In this document: in pieces, positions 22,208 to 33,474 of the stretch | Numbering within the stretch: the first letter of the stretch is position 1 | How the letters are laid out: every line of letters begins with the position of its first letter | The notes under the pieces: model-generated | What the model saw: only the letters and a program-made list of their open reading frames with translations | What the model was told of the DNA's origin: nothing | Database searches by the model: none | Translations under genes and position numbers: made by a program | From: Purshia tridentata | Taxonomy: Eukaryota > Streptophyta > Magnoliopsida > Rosales > Rosaceae | Direction: 5' to 3' | Assembly (NCBI GenBank): GCA_003254885.1 | Contig: QANT01003205.1 | Span: 1 to 38,400 of the forward strand | Length of the DNA: 38,400 nucleotides

Positions 22208-23787
22208 AAAGTGAATGTGGTAAATTCTGTTTTTTCTTGATTGAATGATTTTGAAGTGATTCTACCATGTGGACTCTGAGAATTTGATTGCATTAAATTT
22301 TTGTTTTAGCATTTTGATTGAGCTTTGTGAATTTGGTGTATTTTATTGTAGAATTATGTGTAGTTTTATTGTCATGTGTTCGGAAATTTTTTGTTCTGAT
22401 GGAATGCATTTTTTTTAGTGATTCTAGCATGTTCTTTGAGTGAACTTTGTTAATCGGTGAATTTTGGGTTCAATGTGTTTTGAAGCATTGTTGGGATGTG
22501 GGGTTCTAAATAATTGTGATTTTATCAGAAGGGATTGTCAATTGATGATATCTGTTTTTTGTGGATTTGGTTGCAGTGTGTTTTCTGTTTCATGGATTAA
22601 GTATTTGTGGTTTATGCTTTTCATTGGGAAATTGGTTTACAATTGATATGGTTGCATTTAGGATTAAGAACCTTGAGGGCCTTGGCTTTTTTTCCTAGTT
22701 GCATGTTACATATGATTGAATAAGTATACTTTCAGCTCCTAAAATGATGCTATGGCTATTGGCCCTGTGAGAAGATTTCATATTCTTGTTTGTTTTTCCT
22801 TTTCCTCTTATGAAATAAATGAAGATTAGTTGTGCACGTCTTTAGTTTCCCAGTTTTACTTCAAGAATGATCAAGTTTAGTGTTGAATTTTTAAGGTTTT
22901 CTCAAGAAGGGGAAAATCCCTTATTTCTTCAAACAAGAAGTGAAACATGCAACAGCAAGGGCTATACTTCCATATTTCTTATTGTATTTGTATACCATGC
23001 GTAAATTAACAGTTTATGCTCTGTGAAATCTTCATTTGCACCCTCCAACCAGTTTTTGATTCTAAAACTGTTATTGAAATCCTCATGACCTTTGATCGTT
23101 AGGGAACACCCTAATTTACATTGTGGATTATCCCCTTCTACTCTCTAAGTTTAACATTGCATTACAAATGCTGGAAGCCTTTCTTAAGGTTATTCATTAT
23201 CTTTTTCTGATAAATAAATAAAAAGTTACTTATTACCTTACCATTATTTTTCAGGTTATTTGAGTTTCGAAAAGTGGGAGAATTGCTGTGATGAAGCAAG
23301 GATGGAAGAATGACTTTTTCTTCTGTACCAAGCATCTTAATATCTCATTCTATTCTCGTACAACTGTATTAATTTCTCACTTTTATTGTTTGTAATGAAT
23401 TGCAGTAATTTTGTGGTTAAATTGTTAATTGGGAACATACTTTTTTATATGGCACGTATATCTTTACAGAGAACATGTACATACTGGATTCTCCCATGAT
23501 TCTGAAATGCGGAAGGTTAGGTACTTGTTAATTGGTGAAACCAAATGGAGGGTGTGTTTCTTCTAAGTCAATGAAAACATTATAATTTATTGCACCACCA
23601 AGTTAAAGAACTAAATCTGACAAAGAACCTGTATAGAGAAAGGCTAAGAATAAGAAATTCTATGACTATTCAAAATTGAACACAATGGGTAACTCCACAA
23701 GAACATCCTGCATCTACCATTAGACCGACTTTTTTTCTTCCTCGTGTAGAAAAGAATGAACCATTTCCTTCATATTATGACTATTAC
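22208..23787. other. 3' region of CDC26-TTM3 and tail-to-tail spacer
   Basis: There is no protein-coding signal. A possible 3'-UTR intron runs from a GTAAAT donor near 22220 to a pyrimidine-rich TTTTTCAG acceptor at about 23247-23254; the sequence after it looks like untranslated exon. From about 23610 the sequence is homologous to 29520-29690, marking the 3' edge of the TM9SF segmental duplication. Confidence 0.4.
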
Positions 23788-26700
23788 TCAGTCACTCTTC
23801 ACTGATGAATAGATGAGCCTCGTGAACCAGAAGCATGCACAGAAACCAATTGTACCAGTCAGCACAAAAAAAGCGTACGAAGCAATCAGCATATACCCAA
23901 AGTACAAGGCTCCAAACCCTGGCTTCATAATGTTGAGCTTTGTATAGAAGTAGAATGCAGCATAAAGGAACAGGTAGAGTGCTGAGGAACCTGAAGTCAA
24001 ATACGACCTCCACCACCACAGGTAGTCCTCACTGCACAACTGAAAGTAGCATAGCACAATTGTGACCTCAGCACAAGTGATGATGAGGATAATGAAGATG
24101 ATGAAAAGTAATCCAAATACGTAATAGAACTGATGCAACCATATTGAGGCAAGGATGAAGAAGAGCTCAATAAAGACAACCCCAAATGGGACTATGCCTC
24201 CAATTAGGATGCAGAAGGCTGGATGCAAGAACCGTGACTGCTGCGGGACCTGCCTGGGAATCTTGTTGCTTTTCACAGGATTCTCAATTGCTGGCTCCTT
24301 AAAACCCACATAGGCACCAAGAGATATAAGCGGAATTGAAATGCCAAACCATAATAATACGAGGGCAAACATGGTTCCAAATGGCACTGCCCCAGACGAT
24401 TTCTCGCCCCAGATAAAAGCATTCATAAAAAAGAAAATAGCAAAGGCAGTTGCAGGAGACATGAAAGCTGTTTTGACAGTGATTTTCTTCCATTCTGTTC
24501 CCTTAAGCATCTTATATAGACGGCCTGAAAAGTATCCAGCAAAGAGACCCATAAAACCCCAGAGGAGGAGCATGGTAGTCATCAACCTAACTCGGTTGGA
24601 GGGAGAGAGGAATCCAAGGACTGCAAGGAGCATGGTGACAAGAATCATCCCAATGAACTGAACACCTGTCCCAACATACACACACAGTAGATCCGAGTTT
24701 GTCGGTGGTCTGAATACATCAGCACGAACCAGTTTCCATCCTTTCTCTTCTTGGGCTTCTCCTTGGGCCTCTAGTTGGTTGTAGTTGGAGATACGTCGTT
24801 TAAGTGTCCGATAAATGACAATGGCCACCATACACGAGTAGTCATCAACCTACCTCGGTTGGAGGGAGAGAGGAATCCAAGGACTGCAAGGAGCATGGTG
24901 ACAAGAATCATCCCAATGAACTGAACACCTGTCCCAACATACACACACAGTAGATCTGAGTTTGTCGGAGGTCTGAATACATCAGCACGAACCAGTTTCC
25001 ATCCTGTCTCTTCTTGGGCTTCTCCTTGGGCCTCTAGTTGGTTGTAGTTGGAGATACGTCGGTAAAGTGTCCGATAAATGACAATGGCCACCATACACGA
25101 TAAGAAAAGAACATGCATCAAAGAATTACCAATTGAAAACCAGTGGACTGTAGCATCAGCCATCAGAAGATCTGTGTCCCACCGAGAGACCCACTTCACA
25201 TCACTCTCCTACAAGGTTTAAATAAAAGGCAAGACAATCGAAAAGGAATGAGGTTGAGACCTACTCAAAATGGAAAAAAAAAAAAGTTTTACTGATAGGT
25301 ATAGGCAAAGTCACCAACCTGGAACTCAATATCATATGTGAATATAATTTCCTTTTTATCTTCAACCTCTTGAGGAGATTCAGAGCTGGTCACTGTGCAC
25401 TTTTTATGGGGATCACAGCAGGTTAAACGTGTCTTCATACTCCACTCAACTTCATATTCATGCCTAATACTGCATTCACCAAAAAAAACAAAATACATTC
25501 ACTCCCATCATACAGGCATGAACTAGCAATGAAGAAATAATAGAAAACAACCTAATGGACTACGATTGAGAAAGATCATAAATAAATACCTGAATGGTCT
25601 GACCTCAAACCCGACAATCCTGGCAGATTCTGTCATTGGATCTTTGTGGTACTTGACTGTAAATACTAAGTGATTATTGATAAAATGCTTTTCATCCTTG
25701 TTCTGTAAACATTGAAAGGAAAAAAGAAAAAAATCAAACTTCTTGCATAAGCACATCACAGAGAGTTAAGATCAAGTGTAGATCAAATGCTAATTGGTCC
25801 AAGAGATACCCCAGTGTATTGCCCTCTGAAACCGAGATGAAAGCCAAGTTGATACACTATGGAATTTTCCTGATCAGGCCTTGGTATAGGAACAAGCAGG
25901 GGGAGATCATCCAGAATCCTGTATTCAACACAAATTATCAGAAGATTCATGCCATAAAGTTGAAGTCAACTGCTTCTCAAATAGGACCATATAATTCACA
26001 TGTGTGATCTTAAAATTTGGAGCCTCACATGTTCACGCGATACTCATCATCTATCTTCTCCTTAAATTCTTTTGCAGTTTTTTCATTAAGAATTACACGA
26101 CATACGACGTTGCACATCTGTGGTTCTCTCATTTTGAACTGCGACAAACAAAAAATTCTTAGCTGCTCAGTAACCAAAACAAAGGACAACACAAACCTAA
26201 AAATAATACTCTTCAAACATCTACTCTACCTCATAAGAAGAGTTTAAAATACGATCACCACGAAGGACTTCCCCAAGATTCTCTGCATTGTCAACTATAT
26301 GCTCAGGACGACAGTACGGGAGGGAATAGTATGAGTAAGGAAGTTGAGTTTTTGTAGACCTTAGTTTATGCACTTTCACATTCAAGGGATCTCCCTGCAC
26401 ATATGAAACTCCAAACAGCATGAATACAACACCATCAGATAGAGAAAGTGCAAGTATTAATTAACACCAGACAATTTTAATCACAAACATCATTCATTAA
26501 ATAATAACACCTACTAGAACAATTATAGATTAAAAGTCCTGAAAACTTAGGCCATATGAGTCTGGGAGCCATTCTAGTTGTACATATTTCCTTACTATCA
26601 TATAAAAGGTCAGTCCATTAAATGATTCCTCCCAAACCCTTTTATTCCTCACTTATAAATGTACTCTATCGTTTCTTCACCATTGCAAAGTCGAAAAAAA

Positions 26701-27565
26701 GATTTCATTGAATCAAAGAAAGCTATAAAACATATCTTAGTTGGTGCATTTTCTTTTAACCCGAACTCACAAAGACTTACTAAAGGAATGAGAAAAATAA
26801 ATAAATAAATTTAAGAAATTTGGATTGTTCTTATAAATGTCGTTAACCAACATTGTTGTATCCAAAATATTAAATTCAATCCACAATTCACGTAATATAA
26901 GAAACGAACAAAGATATACAACATTCTAAGCCAAAAAAATAAAAAGCTTATTATTTGGTTTACCCCCTGAAGATAATTTGAATTTTCATAATACCCATAC
27001 AGGAGGAGATGTTTTGAGGGGGTAATGTGGGAAATCGGGTCGATGGCCATGTCATCCTACTTGGGTAAAAGATCCGCCTTTTGGGTAATATTCTCTGTGT
27101 ATATATTTGTAACGTGATGCGCATCTTGGAAAGTATATTTACTAAGGTACCCCTGTAATATATGCGATAATAAGCCAAAATAAAAATACTACAGAAATGC
27201 ACCAAATTCAGCTTAGACCCCAATGGCCCACGTCAATAAAATCGCATATTTATAAAAGGTTCACTAAGATACCCAAAATTATAAACACCCAAATGCCAAA
27301 AATTACCCGGATCTGACTGGCACTAAGAAACACACACCCAAAAACTGACATGGCCTAGACCGAGATTCAACCACGTCCACATGTGATACAAGTACACACA
27401 AATAGACTCTCATTCATATGCATATATATACAGAGAGAGAGAGTTAAGAATGCTTACGGTTTGAAAATCTTGAGAGGAAAGACCAGGGAGATAGAAGCAG
27501 TGAGCATGGAAGAACAAAACACAGAGAGGGATCCATAGCTGAAAAGCGAGAGGTCCTCTCGCCAT
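23788..27565 (-). CDS. Transmembrane 9 superfamily (TM9SF/EMP70/TMN) protein, copy A, with a disrupted or newly split exon
   Basis: A Golgi/endosomal nonaspanin (TM9SF, plant TMN7-10-like) implicated in membrane-protein sorting. Exons: 27565-27458, 26394-26230, 26138-26029, 25918-25810, 25702-25590, 25469-25319, then 25208-24854 and 24590-23788 if the 263-bp duplicated block 24853-24591 is spliced out. That gives 1914 nt, 637 residues, the usual family length. It has a signal peptide (LWIPLCVLFFHAHCFYLPGL), a lumenal domain (GDPLNVKVHKL, AENLGEVLRGDR, YHKDPMTESARIVGFEV), nine membrane segments and the C-terminal KSD, a KxD/E Golgi-retention type motif. Without that splice the frame ends after 397 residues (tail GHLNDVSPTTTN), keeping only the first two membrane helices. 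The 803-nt downstream part has no stop, which argues for function or very recent damage. Confidence 0.82.
24575..25100. repeat. 263-bp tandem duplication within a TM9SF exon
   Basis: Blocks 24575-24837 and 24838-25100 are tandem copies with a period of 263 and 6 differences by eye. 263 is not a multiple of three. The upstream-in-gene copy (24838-25100) keeps the family residues (RTLYRR, EETGWK, NRGRL). The other copy has RTLKRR, EEKGWK and NRVRL. Paralogue B has one copy at the matching place. Confidence 0.95.
26946..27175. mobile_element. MITE-like insertion in TM9SF-A intron 1
   Basis: A 230-bp block bounded by the perfect 9-bp inverted repeats GCTTATTAT and ATAATAAGC, flanked by similar CCAAAA...TAAAAA sequences. 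Paralogue B at about 31630-31650 reads directly across this point with a single flank copy, an apparent empty site. It has no coding capacity. Deletion from B by recombination between the flanks is the alternative. Confidence 0.55.
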
Positions 27566-28746
27566 GGCTTTGTCGCACAAGATCTCTATCCTCCACCTCC
27601 TCCCTCCGCGACTTTGCGACTCTGTGTGTTGGTGTGGAGTGGTTGGCTTTTGTTTCTTTAAAAGCACGAGAAGAACGAGACAGCACTCTCTCTCTCCTAA
27701 AACCGAATCCAAACCTGTAGAACTGATACCATGTAGAAGGTTATAACTTGTTGATTCAACAAGAGGCATTAACCATTATATATACAAGAACAATCTCAGA
27801 GAAACTAGGAGAACAAACTTGGCTTACAACATCCTAAGTAAACAAGGAAACAACTAATAACGTTAACGGTTATCTAACAAAACCACTCTTGTAAGTTTCA
27901 CAATAACAAACCAAAGTGCAGCATGCAGCCAAGCAAGAATAAACACAGATTTTGTAACACTAAAATGCAGTTTGCCAACCTAACCATTTATTTAAAATTT
28001 TAAACACAGCACCAGGAAACACATTCTACCATAATTGCACCACTAATCCACATTAGTTTGCACGTCCAACCCTGTCTTACACCCCTACTCGGGCCTAATT
28101 CACTAACCCAATTCACCAATCTTTGCAACAAAATTGATAAAATTAAGTCCTTGTTACTAAGAAGCTATAAGTCAAAAATTAAATGAAAGGAGCAGCTGAG
28201 GAGAGGGTTGGAAGCCAAATAATACTTGAGTTCGAGGCGGCGCGGCTGAGCGTCGGTGAGACAGACTGAACGATTGATTGGGACGTGAGACTGAACGAGA
28301 GACCGAGACTGAGAGCCGAGAGAGTCTTGGAGCGGCGTGAGGGTGGCTAGAGGCGCAGCAGCTGAGGGCCGGTGAGTTTTTATTTTAGTGGGTTTCTTTT
28401 AATAATTTATTTTATACGATTAGTGGTGTTTGAATGTAAATTAGAATTTGGAAGTTTAATTAAACTAGTTCATTAAGGGATTTAGGATGTTGAGGTGTTT
28501 GAATGTAAATTAGAATTTGGAAGTTTAAATTAAACTAGTTCATTAAGGGATTTAGGATGTTGGATAACGTGATTCTCTGTAGTAGAGTTATTTTTTCGGT
28601 CAAACTCTGCAGTAGAGTTATATGCCTTTAATGTATCTTTTGATTTAATTATGTTTCAATTATCACTAAATAAATGTTGAAAAGAAATAATTTAGCAATT
28701 TTGGGTAGTGCTAATATTCTGGAGATTGCTTTCCTGGTTATTGTAG
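27566..28746. other. Upstream region of TM9SF-A, with TE-like block and a leader-like GC-rich stretch
   Basis: About 27715-27885 has no counterpart in front of copy B. It contains the perfect palindrome CTTGTTGATTCAACAAG (27748-27764) and sequence reminiscent of copia-type LTR ends, but no boundaries could be set. At 28230-28370 there is a GC-rich, purine-rich stretch ending in GGTGAGT, like an untranslated first exon with donor site, possibly belonging to the CNGC remnant downstream. A 69/70-bp tandem duplication follows at 28425-28563. Confidence 0.4.
28425..28563. repeat. 69/70-bp tandem duplication
   Basis: The unit starting GGTGTTTGAATGTAAATTAG at 28425 is repeated at 28494 with a single inserted A as the only obvious difference. 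It is non-coding and very recent given the near identity. Confidence 0.95.
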
Positions 28747-29087
28747 GTTCCTCTGTTTGAGAATGTGGATGAGAGATTGCTTGATGCCATTTGTGAGCGA
28801 CTGAAACCAAGTTTATTGGTTCACAGAGAATACGTACTGAAACCAAGTATTATATATGACTCGTTCAAAATGCTGATTACTATCAATTTTCTAAGTGGTC
28901 AGTGGTCACACACAATGTTTCCTACAAATAAGCATTCAGCAATTTCGAGTGGGTCACCGACCCTACGAATGCTTGAAATTGCTTGGAAGTTATTCCTCAG
29001 AGGTCAGAGATTCGAAGCAGTTGCTGAAGCAAGTAGCAACCATATCTTTGTGCAGAAACTTGTTAATTACTTACCATGTTTGGATTA
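28747..29087 (+). pseudogene. Fragment of a cyclic nucleotide-gated channel (CNGC) gene
   Basis: After an acceptor-like TTATTGTAG the plus strand reads VPLFENVDERLLDAICERLK followed by PSLLVHREYVL. This is the highly conserved start of the cyclic-nucleotide-binding domain exon of plant CNGC cation channels (usual form VPLFENMDERLLDAICERLKPSL). Homology stops after about 30 residues. The 13-bp word ACTGAAACCAAGT occurs at both 28800 and 28836, near that break. The open frame runs on to a stop at 29086-29088, but the remainder is not recognised and no transmembrane region is nearby. It is a captured or left-over exon piece, not a channel gene. Confidence 0.75.
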
Positions 29088-29678
29088 AAGAACCCACCAC
29101 TTACTGGCTGCAGCTCCTATGTGGATAAATGGAAGTCATTTTTCTTCATTTCAATTTTCCATTAATACTGTTCCTATCGTTTTAACTCCAAGTAAAATTA
29201 GATGCTGAGGGAAAACAAAAACAAATAAAGAAATATTACAGTGATTTTAATTGGACATAGAAAAATGAAAGACGCTTGAATTGATTTTGCACTTTATTCT
29301 TTTATCAAAAAATAAAAAAACAAATTAAGTAAATCTCCACTGATATATTTGACAAGAGAAAAGAGCAAATAGAGACAGTAGCAGTGTTAGATATAGGAAC
29401 TACATTTTCATTCCTTGTATAGGCATCGAGCCATTCACGATGGTAAGATTGCTTAACAATTCTCACAAGCGTTCTCGTGTGGAACAACAAGAAGACATGA
29501 TATAAGGAACAAATAAACTAAAATCTGACAAAGAACCTGTATAGAGACGCTAAGAATAAGAATTTCTATGACTTTAAATTGAACACAATTGGTAAACTCC
29601 AGAATCTACCATCAGAGTGACTTTGTTCTTCCTCGTGTAGAAAAAAATGTACCATTTTCTTCATATTATGACTATTAC
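29088..29678. other. Intergenic region, 3' flank of TM9SF-B
   Basis: No gene. From about 29520 the sequence matches the 3' flank of copy A (23610 onward), marking the edge of the duplicated block. Confidence 0.6.
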
Positions 29679-32345
29679 TCAGTCACTCTTCACTGATGAA
29701 TAGATGAGCCTCGTGAACCAGAAGCATGCACAGAAACCAATTGTACCAGTCAGCACAAAAAAAGCATACGAAGCAATTAGCATATACCCAAAGTCCAAGG
29801 CTCCAGAAACTGGCTTCATATTGTTGAGCTTTGTAAAGAAGTAGAATGCAGCATAAAGGAAAACGTAGAGTGCTGAGGAACCTGAAGTCAAATACGACCT
29901 CCACCACCAGAGGTGGTCCTCATTGCACAACTGAAAGTAGCATAGCAGAATTGTGGTCTCAGCACAAGTGATGATGAGGATAATGAAGACTATGAAAAGT
30001 AATCCAAATATGTAATAGAACTGATGCAACATATCGAGGCAAGGATATAATAGAGCTCAATAAAGACAATCTCAAATGGGGGTATGCCTCCAACTAGGAT
30101 GGAGAAGGCTGGAATTATGTACCATGCCTTCGGGAGCTGCCTGGGAATCTTGTTGGCTTTCACAGGAAACTCCATTGCTGGCTTCTTAAAACCCACATAG
30201 GCACCAACAAATAAAAGTGGAACTGAAATTCCAAACCATAAGAATGCGAGAGCAAACATGGTTCCAAATGGCACTGCCCCAGACGATTTCTCGACCCAGA
30301 TAAGAGCATTCATAAAAAAGAAAATAGCAAAGGCAGTTGCAGGAAACATGAAAGCTGTTTTGACACTGATTGTCTTCCATTCTGTTCCCTTAAACATCTT
30401 ATAGAGACGGGCTGAAAAGTATCCAGAAAAGAGACCCATAAAACCCCAGAGGAGGAGCATGGTAGTCATCAACCTACCTCGGTTGGAGGGAGAGAGTAAT
30501 CCAAGGACTGCAAAGAGCATGGTGACAAGAATCATCCCAATGAACTGAACACCTGTCCCAACATACACACACAGTAGATCTGAGTTTGTCGGAGGTCTAA
30601 ATACATCAGCACGAACCAATTTCCATCCCATCTCTTCTTGAGTTTCTTCTTGGGCCTCTATTTGATTGTATCCCCGAGAAATGATAACGGCCACCATAAT
30701 CGATAAGAAAAAAACAATCATCAAAGAATTAACAATTGAGAACCAGTGGATGCTATCATCAACCATCAGAAGATATGTGTCCCACCGAGAGACCCACTTT
30801 ACATCACTCTCCTACAAGGTTAAATAAAAGGCAAGACAATAAAAAAGGAATGAGGTTGAGACCTACTCAAAATGGAAAACAAAAAAGTCTTACTGACAGG
30901 CATAGGCAAAGTCACCAACCTGGAATTCTACATCATATGTGAATATAATTTCCTTTTTATCTTCAACCTCTTGAGGAGATTCAGAGCTGGTCACTGTGTG
31001 ATTTTTATGGGGATCACAGTTTGTTAAACGTGTCTTCATACTCCACTCAACTTCATATTCATGCCTGACGACAGTACGGGAGGGAATAGTATGAGTACGG
31101 AAGTTGAAATTTTGTAGACCTTAGTTTATGCACTTTCACATTCAAGGGATCTCGCTGCACATACGAAAGTCCAAACAGCATGAATACAACACCATCAGAT
31201 AGAGAAAGTGCAAGTATTAATTAACACTGGACAATTTTAATCACAAAGATCATTGATTAAATAATAACACCTGCTAGAACAATTATAGATTAAAAGTCCT
31301 GAAAACTTAGGTCATATGAGTCTGGGGCCATCCTAGTTGTACATATTCCCTTACTATCATATAAAAGGTCAGTCCATTCAATGATTCCTCCCAAGCCCTT
31401 TTATTCCTCGATTATAAATGTATTCTATCGTTTCTTCACTATTGCAAAGTCAAAAAAAAGATTTCACTGAATCAAAGAAATCTATATAACATATCTTAGT
31501 GAGTGCATTTTCTTATAAATTTGGATTGTTCTTATAAATGTTGTTAATTGGCATTGTTGTATCCAAAACATTAAATTCAATCTACAGAGTTCATGTAATA
31601 TAAGAAACGAACAAAGATATACAACATTCTAAGCCAAAAAAATAAAAATACTACAGAAATGCAACAAATCCGGCTTAGACCCCAATGGCCCACGTCATAA
31701 AAATCGCATATTTATAAAAGGTTCGAGATACCCAAAATTATAAACACCCAAATGCCAAAACTTACCCGGATCTGACTGTCACTAAGAAACACACCCCCAA
31801 AAACTGACATGGCCTAGACCGAGATTCAACCACGTCCACATGTGCACACATATATATATATAAGTACAGCCTACAGGCCAATAGACTCTCATTCATATGC
31901 ATAATTGCATACATATATAATAACTATAGTTATACACATATACACAGAGAGAGAGAGAGAGAGAGTTAATGCTTACAGTTTGAAAATCTTGAAAGGCAAG
32001 ACCAGGGAAGAAGAACAAAAGACAGAGGGATCCATAGCTGAAAAGCGAGAGGTCCTCTCGCCATGGCTCTGTGACTCTGTGTTGGTGAGGATTGTAATTT
32101 GTAAATATGTATGTTTGTGATGTATGATTCAGTGAGTGGTTGGCTTTTGTTTGTTTAAAAGCATGAGAAGAAGGAGACAGCACTCTCTCTGTGCACTAAA
32201 TGGTTGGGTAAGGGTGGGCACCATAACCAAACTGTTCTTGGCTCAAACCGGTGGATTCGGTTGGTTTTGCAAGATTACTTTCAATTTCATACCAAATCCA
32301 ATCAGATTTCACAATAACAAACCAAAATGCAGCAAGCAGCCAAGC
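29520..32345. repeat. Segmental duplication, copy B
   Basis: This is homologous to 23610-27935. Differences by eye: loss of about 840 bp spanning part of exon 2 to part of exon 6, absence of the 230-bp MITE-like block, a 65-bp difference in intron 1, and a different block just upstream of the gene. Confidence 0.9.
29679..32064 (-). pseudogene. TM9SF/EMP70 pseudogene, copy B
   Basis: A tandem paralogue of the 23788-27565 gene with at least three lesions. Exon 1 (32064-31977) keeps MARGPLAFQLWIPL but a net 20-bp loss removes the signal-peptide core and shifts the frame. Exon 2 (from 31154) is fused at about 31066 straight to exon 6, losing exons 3-5; the join gives YCRQA followed by TGA. Exon 7 (30811 down) is well preserved through NSDLLCVYVGTGVQFIG and on to YYILASI, where one G of a Trp codon is missing near 30031 and shifts the frame; the true frame resumes as LHQFYYIFGLLF and ends VKSD. 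The C-terminal exon is still close to copy A, so decay is recent. It has a single, unduplicated copy of the block that is tandem in copy A, with AG|GT at 30478/30479. Confidence 0.93.
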
Positions 32346-33474
32346 AAGAACAAATCTATGCAATTGGATTCATTTGGATTCTTGAATTTGAATTTCAAAT
32401 CTATGCAATTGGATAAGGACAGCCAGTGAATGAAAGTTTCATAGGATATGCTTCTGAGCTTGCTCAAAGAATTTTAGAATTAATTCCTTCTATCTTCCCA
32501 AATGTAATAAAAATGTTTAAAAGTCCAAGTACTGAAAAAAAGAAAAAAAAAGAACAAATTGATTAGGTTGAGTTAAATATATTAGCAGTAGCTTACATAC
32601 TTGACCTCCTAGCAGAAGGGACCCAGTTCTTCAGTCTAGTTTGAATTGGCTTACATACTGCCTTATTGCTTGAGCATTTTCCTGCTCTGTATTAGCATCT
32701 AATTCGTGCTCTTGGTTGCCAGGTAATTCCTTTGTTTCATCACTTAGTTTTTATGCCATGGTGCTGTGTGCTTGAACACGAATATGGGTTTGAGCACGTG
32801 TTAACTTTTCCAAATAATGTTACAGATAGATGATGGGTGCCAGTGTGCCACTCTAAGTCAATTAATTAATAGAAGACATTATTTTGGAATATCATTTTAC
32901 TTTATATTAGTGATACCATGAATCCTTTGTTTGCAGCCGAAAGGGGCAGCAGTTGATAATCTTGTAGTTTCTATTACGATTGTTGAAAGAGGCAGGGCAG
33001 GGTAACACAGGAGGAAAGCATCACGGCCTGCAAAATATTCCAATGCAGCAAGTTCAACTCAAACATATTAAAAAAGTTCGTTGATGGCAATGGCCTTAAT
33101 ATGCACCTATCTCTACTAACGAAACATGAAACGAATGTTGAAATAACAAGTTTTCTGGAACCAGATTAATTTTAATTTATGGAACCTAGATACACAAGTT
33201 TGGAGGAACTACAACATGCATCTGACCAGATGTGGCAGGTTTTGGTTGAAAAGCCATGAGAGACAGAGATTAAACTGTAGCAGCCAGTGAACAAAATCCA
33301 ATACCGGTTAACACATCAGAATAATCTAAAGACCAAGAGGTTCACTAATTTCATAAAAGAGAATACCGTATCTCAGACGATCAATAACATTAGAGGTTCA
33401 TTCAGAACAAGGATGGTAATGTCTTTAAAACGGAATGAAAAAAAAGGGCAAAGGATAAAGACTACTTTTAACTC
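32065..33474. other. Intergenic region
   Basis: No recognised gene. The block at 32308-32345 matches the flank of copy A at about 27896-27935. A 45-bp spaced direct repeat (CAAATCTATGCAATTGGAT at 32351 and 32396) is present. At 32938-33006 an acceptor-like TTTGCAG is followed by an open stretch PKGAAVDNLVVSITIVERG ending at TAA. It could be an orphan last exon, but I cannot assign a family. Confidence 0.45.

Larger units (their letters stand above)
23610..27935. repeat. Segmental duplication, copy A (TM9SF gene and flanks)
   Basis: This region matches about 29520-32345 in order and orientation, covering the 3' flank, all surviving exons, introns, 5' flank and the block TTTCACAATAACAAACCAAA upstream. 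Copy B is shorter because of internal deletions. The arrangement is a direct tandem segmental duplication with about 1.6 kb of unrelated sequence between the copies. Confidence 0.9.

Noticed and set aside
24299..24493. Second minus-strand frame inside the TM9SF exon
   Set aside because: It overlaps the strongly conserved TM9SF frame and has no features of its own.
27715..27885. Possible LTR retrotransposon end upstream of TM9SF-A
   Set aside because: It resembles copia LTR ends by impression only. No paired LTR, primer-binding site, target duplication or coding domain was found, so it is noted only in the region description.
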